Shown one piece after another: positions 14,294 through 24,916 of a stretch of DNA of 64,000 nucleotides; within the stretch, counting starts at the first letter, position 1; every line of letters begins with the position of its first letter. A program made the position numbers and the translations under genes. The notes beneath the pieces are model-generated. The model was not told the origin of the DNA, searched no databases, and saw only the letters and a program-made list of their open reading frames with translations. This stretch comes from Pelargonium x hortorum (lineage: Eukaryota; Streptophyta; Magnoliopsida; Geraniales; Geraniaceae): contig JAYMTJ010000006.1 in assembly GCA_036897525.1 (NCBI GenBank), positions 1 through 64,000 on the forward strand. The letters are read 5' to 3'.

Positions 14294-14312
14294 AACCCCA
14301 ATACTAGGGGTT
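14294..14312 (+). repeat. AACCCC-N7-GGGGTT hairpin, second copy
   Basis: The arms AACCCC and GGGGTT pair around the loop AATACTA. Related shorter palindromes CCTAATACTAGG occur at 10,949-10,960 and 15,281-15,292, and CCTAATATTAGG at 33,989-34,000. I infer a small family of mini-palindromes centred on TAATACTA or similar. Confidence 0.65.
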
Positions 14313-17300
14313 TAGTCAACTGTTAATAATTAATAAATAAGTAGGGTATAAAAGATTAACAAAAGCTCCCGTCACTTTTATTTTAAAAGAAAAACCTTAA
14401 AAGTTGTTAGGGCCTCTTCTAAACTAAGTAGCTCAAACTCCGGCAATGGACCTGGTAAACCTATAAACTAAGCTCCCATTCATTAGGGAAACTTCCCTTA
14501 AACTTTAATAATCCAGAATACTTAAAAACAGAGGAACCCTTACTTTCTTAATAGCTAAACTAGACTCTCTATACTCACTCAAACTTGTGCTTCTACTACT
14601 TACTAAAACGAATCCCTAACCCTTTTTCCTATGACTTTACTTTATCGGTCAACCTTGTAATTAGAATTCCTTGATCCAAAAAACACTGATAATTAACCCC
14701 CAGTTCAGTTCTAGCTAGGTTTACCTTTACAAGGATGAAACACCCAGATTAAGAATACCTCAAAAAACCTGAAATGCAAAACGAGATACCCCTTACCCGC
14801 AAATCCCAGAGCAAGTAGAATAGACCCTAAACACTTTTTCTAACAATCCCCTTTACATTAGTAAAAACTTTCAATTCAAAATTATAAACAATTGAATTCA
14901 GAAATGTTGAAAGTTTATAGAAATCCTTATTCTTTATTCTGTTTTATACGACCTACCTCCCTAAGTACTCTTTATGTTATGGGGGCTCTTTGTTCCCTGT
15001 CTTAAAGCTGTACTTGTAGCTATTATTCCCTATGGCCTTATTAGAAGTTCTTTTTAGTTAGTATATTACTAATCTTTTTGTCTTCATGCTCTTACCCCCC
15101 TTCTTTTGTATACTTTATGGGTATCTTTTAAGCAAGTAAGCAAGACTTGAAACAAGTAATTAGAACGATGGCCAGGCAAACTTTAAAAATGGATTTCTTT
15201 TGGAAAGGTAGAATAGAAATTAGAAGAAATCCCGTAGATAGGAAGCTCTAATATTTCATTTAGGAGACAGGGGGTCTACCCCTAATACTAGGAAGTAGGT
15301 TTTTTTCTATGCTAATGAACCTAGACTAAGTCATAGTTATAACATATAGGGTAGAGGGATTAAAGTAAAGAAAAAGAGTTTCATAACTAAAGAGTTAAAT
15401 CTACGGGGAGGTTCCTCTTAAGTAAGGATTTTAGGGGTATCCTCACGTGAATAAGGTGCTCGTCAAAAAAACGGGTATTCCAAGTTCATAGCACTTCTGT
15501 GGGTAAGCCGCAGCCGAGAAGTAATATTTTTTACGTCTTCCAGTTACGCCTATTTCCCATTCCCAGCCGCGGATCAAGGCCTTTATTTAAACGACTTCTA
15601 GATAGATAGGTGTTTCTTCCATTTAGTGGATATATACTAAGCACTGAAACTGAACAGAATAGCTCAGCACTCACTGATATTTAGCATATATTCTTGCCTT
15701 TTGTATAGTTAACGTTAGGTCTAAGCAATCCCCCTTTCAAACGGAGCCTTTTGACCGGTAATTTAAGAATAGTTAGCAGCTTTCTTTTCTTGAGCACTTA
15801 ATAAATATGTCTCGAAGTACCTATGGGGTTGCTAAATCTAAGGGAGACTTTTATTTTAGAGTATTTAACCACAAAGGATCCTGCAAGAGTAAAAGAACAC
15901 GGCATTCCTTTCTAAATTACCCGCAACAAGAAATATTAGGATACCCAGCCGAGGAGGCCTACTTTCTTTTGTAAAAGATAAAGGAAAGGCACAAAACTCC
16001 CATTTTCGCCACGCCAGCCAGCATTTATTGAAAAAGTATAAATGAAAAGCTTCTTTTGAATATTTGCTTATATCTTTGTTTTACAAATCCCGATACAAGA
16101 ATAAGGGAATTCTAAAGGATAGCGAGTTCATTAGTTCGCTCTATACGGGACTGCCAAAGCCACAAAGAGGTTAAAGTAGCACACTTAAGACTAGAAATCC
16201 TTCAAGAAAATCCGTGTTTTTTTTGTTCAAATATTAATATTAAAAAAAAGACTCTGGTAATTCGGCGCAGGAGTACCATTATAACAAACACTATACAACT
16301 CTTAAAGAAGGTAACTAAAATTAGAACCCCGTACTTCCCTTAAGAAGGAATGCTTTTGAGAAGACAAAACTGGTGTAGCAAATAGGGATCCTTTTCAGCC
16401 AATCCGGGTTCCGAAACAAAGAAGCATTAAAAACTTTCTTAAAAAAAGAAAAAAAAAAGCAGGGGTAGCCAAGCTTTTAGTAGTAGGCTATTGATCATCT
16501 ATTTGCATCTCTTTCAGGGGATCACTTATAGTCGTACTTTTAGTATACAAAAGCTAACTTAAAGAATAAAGTAAAATAGGTACTGGAAAAAATCGAGGAG
16601 TTCTCTCTTAAGGTTTTGTAGACAGGTATAGTAAAAGCTAACTCTTAACTGTACAAGAGTTTACCCCCTTTTTCTACAGCGTTGACATCAAGTTATATAG
16701 GTTCCCTAAACTAAAACTTTATATAAAAATTCTAAGGCACTTTATGTATTGTATTATACACGCTTTTTACAAAGAATGCCGTAAAGAAACACCTAAATAG
16801 CGAATCAAGAGGTCCTCGTCTTTCTATGACTATTTGTGACTTTATACTTCTTGTTAACAGAGTTAGAAAAGACTTCTCTTCTAGACGAAGGCTGCCTTAG
16901 TAAATATATGCTTTTATAGTCTTGCAGATTGATAGAGTTGAGTTACACACCAAAAAAAAAATCCTCCAAAGCTAAAGCAACAACAACTTTCACTAAGTAA
17001 TTTAGTAATAGGGAAATAAGGGAGTACCTTTTTTTTATGCTTTACATCCATACTGAATACCAAATCGAATCTAGAATATTCTTGTTTATCCTTATTTAAG
17101 CGATTTTGATCTCTCAATTATCCAGAAAAAAGAGTAGTTACTAAATTTTTTTAATTTAAGCGCTAGTCCTTGCATCGTCGGGGTGTTAGACCGGTAAGTA
17201 ACTTAAAAACTGCAAAAGATCTAGTCTCAATAAATTTTATTTAGTAAATATCAGGCTAAGCGAAGCCTTTATTTATGCGCATAACCAGGTTTTGGTAATG

Positions 17301-20300
17301 GCTCAAATTAGTATAGATTATCTGTCCTTTAACCATTTCAAAGGTATGTACTGTAAATGTATATAGGGTATCCTTTTTATTCCAGAATCTCGAAAAAAGA
17401 CGAAATTCCCTTTCTTATGAGTATCTGCTAAAACTACCTATACACCTACCTTAATCCGAAACTGGAAACCTCTGCCTTTACTAATAAACTTCATAAAGAG
17501 CATAGAACCCTTGACAATATGAACTCTGAAATATATTCTGGATTTAAGATAAGAAGCAAAGCAAACAAGTTTAGACTTTCCCTTATATTTTTAGTTATTT
17601 AAAGGCCCAAAATCACTGAGGATTTTCCAAAAGCGTAGCGTATTGTTTTACTTTGACCTGTTTACTCTTACGCTTCTTTAACGAGTAAATTCCGGAACAA
17701 GGAGTACTATAACTTAACCTTTTATTTAATTTAAGTAAATAGTTTCCAAGTCAAGTTTAGAGTCTAGGAGCTGTTCCCTATTATTTCGGGTGTGTTGTTG
17801 GTCCTAATGTAAGGTGTATAATACTACTAAAATGACTTAAACCTCCCTCACTCGTGTCGGTAATAGAGATTCCTTCTGTATTGTATAAGGTACTCACCCT
17901 CTTTGAATGATAAGCTGCAGAGGGCATGAGGAACAACTGCCTTAAATTAAAGTCTATAATATTCTATGCTTATATTCTAGAAGAGTCAAATACTAACTAA
18001 TACAATAGTCCAAGCCGCCTACTAAAGAAGGCTCCTATTAGGTCTCCCCTCAATACTAACAAACTAATAAGGAAAACCTAGCCACTTTTTAGGGGAATTC
18101 AGGGGTTTACTGTATTGTATAAGCCTCGTGCAGAATAGAATATTAAGGATATACATAAGAAGAAGGTTTAGTCATATAGGAACCTATGAACAAAAGAAGG
18201 AAGTCTACGGAATAACTATTAAATTACCGGGGTATTTCTAGGGGCCACCTATAGCCTCTCTTATAAAGGCAAAAACTCCTAAATAGAATGCGTCTCCCAA
18301 GTCTTTAAGCTTTTGCTTGTACTTTTGCCCTCCATTTCACCTTAGTATCGGGATACTAGATTCATAAGATTGCGAATCTTCTTATATCTAAGCGATTCCT
18401 GTGAGTGTGAACTCGTACTTTTACAAATAGGACAAAGAAAAGCTTTTAAACGAATGAATTACCTAAACCCAAGCGTGCCCCTTTTCGAGGTTGGTGTGGT
18501 GTCCACATGATATAGGAAGTTGTTTAAGAAGTGTATCAAATGTAACCTAGTTTCTTATTACTTAGAACCCAACAAAGTCTAGTATATCCGCAGGTTCAGG
18601 ACAGGCTCAATTAGTTTCTTTTCTTTTCTTTTAAATTATACCAACGTAGTTTCGATGAAATCCTTTTGCTTATGCAACTACCCAGGAACATCTATCTCAT
18701 ATTCAAGGAACCCTGTATGGCTCTTACTAAGAAACGGGTACTAGATACAAATGGCTAAGTGTGCTTGTCAATTTTTCTACTGAATTCTTCAAAAAGGATA
18801 CGCTCTAACTCGAATTAAACATAATAAGGAATTCTTTCTAGCTACTGAAGTAATATATAATAATCTTGCATAAAACCCAATTTTAGCGAGTTCCAAAGGA
18901 ATCCATGGAGGGACTCCTGTTATTAGCGCTTAGAAAATACTTGACTGCAAAAGCATATAATGTCTAGCTTTTTTTCTAAGAGTTTACTTCATAGTTGTGA
19001 GAATCTTAAGAAATTGACTCCTTGAGGGTCTAAAGGAAAGAAAAACCGGTGCACTCACTTCACTTATCTCCCGCAATTAATTAGATAATGGGATTCCTAG
19101 GGGTTTAGTATATTAGCCGAGTCCGATAGAAAAAGGTCTCAAAACCAAGATTAAGGTCTAGTTTAGCAAGAATAAAATGGCTTATTTCAGGGAACCACAA
19201 TCCGTTTCTTTTTACCGGATAGGGATATTACAACATTTACCCATTTTAGTATTTTCCATAACTCGATTATAAAGTCAAAGTGGAGTGGATTCACTCTACC
19301 AAACAACCGGATATCTGAAACTTTGTTCCCCTTACCTTTAATGGGCTATACTACATAAATCAATCTGGATTTCCGCGAACTCCTATGAATATATTTTGAC
19401 TATCCTCCGCAACCTTTTGCACTATATAAACGAAGATAGATACAAGATTTCGTCCTGTCCTATATAGAATAATTACGTTCATATTACATATATATTATAG
19501 CTCGCGAGTTCTTAATTTAAAATATTCTCCATAAACATAAATGGGTATTTCATTATAACAGCTATTAACTCTTTACTGATCTAAAAGCTTCATTACAAAA
19601 GAAAATGCCTTAGCTTAGTTTGATCAAGTTTTATATTTAGTATTTAGTGATATACAAGTAGTATGCGCTTTTCTGTAATTGAAATGGGTGAATACTAAAA
19701 GGGTAATAGATACGGGGCAAAAGTAGTATTATACAGTAGAACTACCCCTAAAAAACAGCTTCAACATGTCAAATAGCTTTAAAAATCTGAAGTCTAGATT
19801 TCAACCTCATTATGTATTCATGTCACTCGTTGCAAAAGCTACTTATATTCTTTGTAAGGGCTTTTCAGGAATTTCCTGAGAAACAAAGCCTACTGTGAGA
19901 ACTCCCGTCAATCGGAAGGAATGCTACTGCGTCTATCTGTATAGCAGGCAAATGAGTAGTTCAAGACAGAAACCTATTTGTTTTCGTTCTTTTGAGACCT
20001 AGGAGTTTCTTACAGAGAGTTTAGGCAAGAGCTTGTCTCTTGTGGAGCTTCTTTTACTTGATTCTTATATTCAGTAGGTTCTTCTTGAGAGTTTAGTCCT
20101 CAGTCTTTCTAACAGATAGTTTAGGAAGCACAGAATTGGCTTTGTTACGATGGGACCTAGGAATGCAAGCAACAACTGTCGAAAGCAATGTCAACCGGAT
20201 ACCAGGTGGCAGGACGAAGCTCTTTCTCTATGAGGTTTTCAAGTTGTCAATAAACACAGAATTTCACTTAAAATGGTTTGAGGGGAATTCTCTAAATGGA

Positions 20301-21496
20301 GTATCCCTTTGCTCGCATTCCCTTAGCCCTCGGTCCATAGCTTGACCAGCTTCCATTAACAGGTTAGAATTGACCTATAGAGTCTTTCATCTCTCTTATT
20401 CGGTTAAAGGTGCACTTCCTCTGTTAGTTATGTTAGTGAATGCTTACTCAGTGTCCAAAAGGTTGAATAGTAGTGATTCAGAATACCATCTCCTTTCCTT
20501 TCCTTTGCTCTTGACCAGCGAGTGTGGGTACCATTCTGACAGTGTACCTTGCAGGAAGACCATCCAAGAGCTACTCCTTACCAAACCAATGTTGAGAGTT
20601 CCTTTAGGTTGTAGGATTAGAATTGACAGGTTAAGATAGAGGTTTGGCCCGCTAAGATAGACCGGAATACAAGTACAAGTAAATAGGTCCCTGGTTACCA
20701 GCAGCAAGTGGATTAATCATAGAGTTCTAAGGCGCAATTGGTAGTACAGGGTATTGGTTAGAATCTTCCTTTAGTTAGGCTATTCTGGTTTAGGGAAGAG
20801 TTGCTATTAGGACTTTCAGGTTATATAGTCTCAATTTCCTAAACATTCTATAGAGATTCCGGTTTACCTCAATTGACCGAAATGTACAGGTTCGAGCTGG
20901 CTTAGAGACTTAGAAGGTTTGGTCCTAACTTGATCTTGACAAGAAATAGAATTTCTGTTATCTTATCTATCCTCCTATAGAAGAATACCCATTATTCACT
21001 AGCAATACGGGTACTTCTCATAGGTTCTTTAATGCCAACTTCGACACCAAGATCGTACAACTTTGACACGAAAGGGTGATGAAAAAAGGTGCAAACTTTT
21101 CTACCATATAGAAGAAAAGAAGATTTGAGCTTTGAAAAGTGTCTTCTTTCTTCCATTTCATACCTCTTTGCTTCGCACCTTGCATTTCCTATTTTGTTTT
21201 GACAATCATTTAGATAAATAAACACACACTCTTTTGTTTTGTCGATTGAAATGTCTAGAGTTTTTAGCTAGAAGTTGGCCTCGTGAACCGAAGTCGTTGG
21301 AGCATGTCCTTAAAAGTGGAGATGTAACCAAGTCTCTCTCATTAGCACGCCTCTCGAGCTCCCGTTTTTCTTCAAAACAAGGACAGGTAGAACTTTCTTC
21401 ATTGTCTTGGATGGTCGTAGGTTCGATTTCTAAAGAGTGGTAAATCAGAGAGTTTTGGAATTTCAAGTCGTGGGTTTTTATCTACCCACAAGAATG

Positions 21497-21546
21497 GATC
21501 TTCTGCTCGAATGTGTCTGAGTCTTTTCACTTTTCCTAGTGTTTGA
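21497..21546 (+). repeat. Duplicated segment in nad5 5' flank, copy 1
   Basis: The segment contains CTTCTGCTCGAATGTGTCT and, after a short variable part, TTTTCACTTTTCCTAGTGTTT. The same two blocks recur at 22,107-22,153, with spacing that differs by a few bases. The duplication lies within the leader region of nad5. Confidence 0.75.
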
Positions 21547-22106
21547 TGTGAGTCGCGTAATGAGTGCTCTTTCTTATACTTGTCCTCGTAAGTGACCTAG
21601 TGTTGGTGTCTTGATTGAGCAGAACTTACGAAATGGGAATGGAAAGTCGTGGGTTCGATTCCGATTCTCTATTATACCTTCCGCTTCAGGAGAATATAGA
21701 AGCAGTCGCTCAAATGGTCCGGTCTTATTCTTTTGCACAAGCATACTTGCCTACTAGTGGACTTAAGACATTGCTCGAGTTCTGTCTTGACTCGATTCGA
21801 AAGGCAGATAAAAACACCGGCGCGGGTGTAAAGCCCTGCGAACTCTAGACCTGCCAGAATTTGGGGACTATAAACGTTCATGAAGGTAAGCTTGTCTTAG
21901 TTCGTTTTCGACTTGCAATACATACATTTTCTTATCTTGCATAATAAAGTGATAGTTTAGTAGTTGGTTTCTAGGAAAAGGATGACGAGTTGTTAGGATG
22001 AATAAGTTTCATTCTCTACTTCGTTTCCTACGGTCTTATTATTAGATCTTCCGTCTTCCTTCTTTTCTCATAAGTAGCTTAGTTAGAAAGTTCAGTCTTG
22101 TTAGTT

Positions 22107-22153
22107 GATCTTCTGCTCGAATGTGTCTTCTTTCACTTTTCCTAGTGTTTTAT
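22107..22153 (+). repeat. Duplicated segment in nad5 5' flank, copy 2
   Basis: Near-copy of 21,497-21,546, about 610 bases downstream in the same orientation. It ends some 75 bases before the nad5 start codon, so it is probably part of the nad5 5' UTR. Copies this close could recombine and remove the intervening DNA. Confidence 0.75.
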
Positions 22154-22229
22154 GCTAGAATTTTGACTACATACTGGTTCCGTCGTTCTTATAAGTTGCC
22201 TGGTTGCTTGGATCAGAAAAGAGTAACAT

Positions 22230-22459
22230 ATGTATCTACTTATAGTCCTCTTGCCGCTATTGGGAAGTTCAGCTATAGGTTTGTTCGGAAGGTTCCTAGG
22301 AGCAGAAGGAAGCGCCATTTTAAGTACTATCTGCGTTTCGTTATCTGCAATACTCTCATTCTTTGCCTTTTATGAGGTAGCACTTGGAGCTAGTGCTTGC
22401 TATCTAAAGTTAGCTCCGTGGATTTCGTCGGAAATGTTTGATGCTTCTTGGGGTTTCTT
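22230..22459 (+). CDS. nad5: nad5 exon a (NADH dehydrogenase subunit 5, N-terminus)
   Basis: Encodes residues 1-76 and two bases of codon 77 of the proton-pumping antiporter-like subunit 5 of mitochondrial complex I. The protein starts [17 protein letters not shown] and ends [12 protein letters not shown], which matches the first exon of plant nad5, known to be 230 nt; this one is also 230 nt. The stretch is hydrophobic and forms the first membrane helices. The ATG at 22,230 is chosen because it starts the family's conserved MYLLIV sequence. The frame runs on into the intron to 22,643, but residues after WGF are not NAD5-like. The splice point could shift by a base or two without changing the protein. 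This exon is joined by cis-splicing to 23,152. Confidence 0.95.
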
Positions 22460-23151
22460 TGGCGCCCGTAAAGTCACTGAGGAATTGGACTCGACAATTT
22501 CCTATTCGGTGGAATACACAAGCTCTCATTTGCCTATTCTAGGTTTCTGCAGATCTATAATATCAAGTCTAGATCCTATTCTCCAGTCTTGCCTATTCTT
22601 TTCTTTCGAAACTAGAAGGATCGCAAGAGCATGTCGGGAATAAGAGAGAAGCTCCTTTTCAACAAGTGAGATGAAGTGAAAGAGAGTCGGCTTGCATATG
22701 CGTAACAAGAGAGCGTACTTATGCCGGAAATGAAGGGCCAATTATCTCGTCGTCTTGTTGTATCAATAGTCAATTCGGTGAAATCGGGGAAGCACGCTTA
22801 GTAGCTAGGCGTGAAAAAGAGGGCTCGTAGTACTACTTTGACTACTGGACGCGGTAGTTTAAAGCTAGGAAGGGGTCTAGAGGGAGCACCTGTGAGATAT
22901 AGGTTGGTGAGCCTAGTGATAGGAAACTATCTTGCTAAGTTCGGAGAGCACTTTGAGCAAAAAGAAAGAGAATGCCTTTGATCTTTGAATAAAGCAAAAA
23001 GAGACTTGGTAAAAGGAAGTTCTTTGTCTTTATTCTTTGAAAAGAAGACGCATAGAAAAAAGAGACTTGGTAACTAAGAAAGATGAAAGCTCTGCTTCAG
23101 TGACTTACTAAAAAAGTGGTCTTTATTCCTTTCTTTATTCCCTGACTCTAT
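22460..23151 (+). other. Group II intron nad5i230 (cis), about 692 nt
   Basis: The intron sits at the position of the first nad5 intron of vascular plants. It begins close to GGCGCCCGTAAAG and ends ..CTCTAT, fitting the AY 3' end of group II introns. A 34-nt domain V is visible at 22,909-22,942. No maturase frame is present, so splicing must rely on proteins encoded elsewhere. Unusually, about 209 bases separate domain V from the 3' splice site. That stretch contains a repeated word, AAAGAGACTTGGTAA, seen twice (about 22,987 and 23,055), with a related word after the gene at about 24,931, suggesting that the domain VI region has grown by duplication. Boundaries are accurate to about two bases. 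Confidence 0.88.
22909..22942 (+). ncRNA. Group II intron domain V
   Basis: The 34-nt stretch has the canonical layout: GAGCCTAG at the 5' side, a GAAA tetraloop-type turn inside ATAGGAAACTAT, and CTAAGTTC at the 3' side closing the lower helix. Domain V is the catalytic heart of group II introns and usually 34 nt long. Its good preservation argues that the intron is still spliced. Confidence 0.85.
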
Positions 23152-24916
23152 GTTTGACAGTCTGACCGTAGTAATGCTTGTTGTAGTTACATTCATAAGT
23201 AGTTTAGTACACCTCTATTCCATTTCATACATGTCAGAGGATCCTCACAGTTCGCGATTCATGTCCTATCTATCTTTGTTCACATTCTTTATGCTGATGC
23301 TAGTGACAGGGGATAACTTTCTTCAATTATTTCTGGGTTGGGAAGGTGTGGGTCTTTCTTCGTACTTGCTAATCAATTTCTGGTTCACGCGTCTTCAGTC
23401 AGATAAGTCAGCAATTAAGGCTATGCTTGTCAATCGAGTAGGTGATTTTGGCCTAGCTCTAGGTATCTTGACTTGCTTTACTCTCTATCAAACTATAGAC
23501 TTTTCAACTCTCTTTGCGTGCGCATCTCTACCAAGCGGCTCCTTTCTCTTTTGCAAGATTCAAATTCATGGAACAACTCTTATTTGTATTCTACTCTTTA
23601 TTGGTGCAGTTGGTAAATCCGCTCAGATAGGCTTGCACACTTGGTTACCTGATGCTATGGAAGGGCCAACCCCTGTCTCGGCATTGATTCATGCTGCTAC
23701 TATGGTAACAGCGGGCGTTTTCCTGATAGCAAGATGCTCTCCCTTATTCGAATACTCGGCTACAGCTAACATTCTAATCACTTTCATAGGAGCTACGACC
23801 TCATTCCTTGCAGCAACGACAGGAATCTTACAGAATGATCTCAAGAGAGTCATAGCATATTCGACATGCAGTCAATTAGGATATATGATCTTTGCTTGTG
23901 GTATCTCGAACTACGCTGTCAGTGTCTTCCACTTAATGAATCACGCCTTCTTCAAAGCCTTACTCTTCTTAAGTGCGGGTTCAGTCATTCATGCGATGTC
24001 GGATGAACAAGATATGCGGAAAATGGGAGGGCTTGCCGCATACTTACCCTTCACCTATTCTATGATGCTCATCGGAAGCTTAGCTCTAATAGGCTTTCCT
24101 TTTCTAACGGGCTTCTATTCAAAGGATGTGATCTTGGAACTAGCTTACAGTAAGTATACGCTCAGCGGTCACTTTGCCTTTTGGTTGGGAAGTCTCTCGG
24201 TTCTTTTCACATCTTACTACTCTTTTATGTTACTTGTTCTAACATTCTTATCTCCTTCATTCGGGCGAGACGTCGAAAGATCTCATGATGCGCCCATTCC
24301 TATGGCAATTCCTTTGTTCATTCTGTCTATAGGAAGTTTATTTGTAGGATATTTGGCCAAAGATATGATGATTGGTTTAGGTACTAACTTCTGGGCCAAT
24401 TCCTTATTTGTACTACCCAAAAATGAGATTCTTGCTGAGTCCGAGTTTGCTGTTCCAACGATAGTCAAACTGGTGCCTCTTTTCTTTAGTAGCTTAGGTG
24501 CTTTTCTTGCTTATAATATCAATTTAGTCTCGGATCAATTCCAACGAGCTTTTCAAAGGAGTCACTTGTGTAACCGACTCTATACCTTCTTCAATAGGCG
24601 CTGGTTCTTTGATCAAGTTTTCAATGACTTTCTAGTTCAAGTCTTCCTTCGTTTCGGATATGAGGTCTCATTCAAAGCTTTAGATAAGGGAGCTATCGAG
24701 ATCTTGGGTCCGTATGGGATATCCTATACATTCCAACGGTTATCTGGTCGTTTTAGTCAACTTCAAAGTGGCTTTGTCTATCATTATGCCTTCGCTATGT
24801 TACTTGGGTTAACTCTCCTTGTGACCTTCTTCTGTATCTGGGATTCTCTCATATCTTCTTGGGTAGATAATAGATTGTTCTTTATTTGGATAGTGACTTG
24901 TTTCTATAGTGAATAA
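23152..24916 (+). CDS. nad5: nad5 fused exons b-c-d-e (residues 77-664)
   Basis: This encodes the rest of NAD5, the distal proton-pumping subunit of the complex I membrane arm. With exon a the protein is 664 residues, close to the usual ~670. Visible family signatures are [13 protein letters not shown] (about residues 139-151, with the conserved Glu), [13 protein letters not shown] (239-251), and [13 protein letters not shown] (253-265). The long amphipathic C-terminal part ends in [10 protein letters not shown]. In most vascular plants this stretch is split into four exons, the second only 22 nt and trans-spliced on both sides. Here the frame is continuous across the expected junctions near 24,360, 24,382 and 24,776. 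Residues commonly created by RNA editing elsewhere ([16 protein letters not shown]) are already genomically encoded. A two-residue deletion occurs in LSPSFGRDV, and the C-terminus is shortened to FYSE. The ATG at 23,150 spans the intron boundary and is not the start. Confidence 0.95.

Larger units (their letters stand above)
5221..19900. other. AT-rich intergenic DNA, no gene recognised
   Basis: Almost 15 kb without a gene I can recognise on either strand. Open frames do not exceed 90 codons and their translations look like random AT-rich sequence. Short G/C cores (GGAATTCC, GGGGTCC, AGGACTCC types) recur every 40-80 bases throughout. Small hairpins and one 11-bp tandem doublet are listed separately. 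A short stretch near 7.65-8.3 kb is less AT-rich but carries nothing identifiable. Fast-diverged gene fragments cannot be excluded by eye. Confidence 0.65.
19901..22229. other. Upstream flank of nad5 with tRNA-arm relics
   Basis: This region is less AT-rich than the DNA to its left, and no protein gene is recognisable. Three stretches look like tRNA T-arm sequence: GTCGTAGGTTCGATTTC near 21,417, GTCGTGGGTTCGATTCC near 21,647, and a shortened GTCGTGGGTTTTT near 21,468. The first is preceded by a D-arm-like GGTAGAAC and recalls trnN, but none has a matching acceptor stem, so I do not call a tRNA. A ~48-nt segment is duplicated just upstream of nad5. The nad5 transcription start cannot be placed from sequence alone. 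Confidence 0.55.

Noticed and set aside
20992-21225. 77-aa minus-strand frame as a ribosomal protein fragment
   Set aside because: I compared it mentally with plant mitochondrial ribosomal and cytochrome maturation proteins and found no convincing match.
22460-22643. Extension of the nad5 exon a frame to 137 residues
   Set aside because: Residues after WGF do not match NAD5 and the DNA belongs to the group II intron.
23150-23152. ATG as an independent start of a 588-aa protein
   Set aside because: It overlaps the 3' splice site of the nad5 intron, and the protein continues naturally from exon a; the G of this ATG completes a Leu codon.
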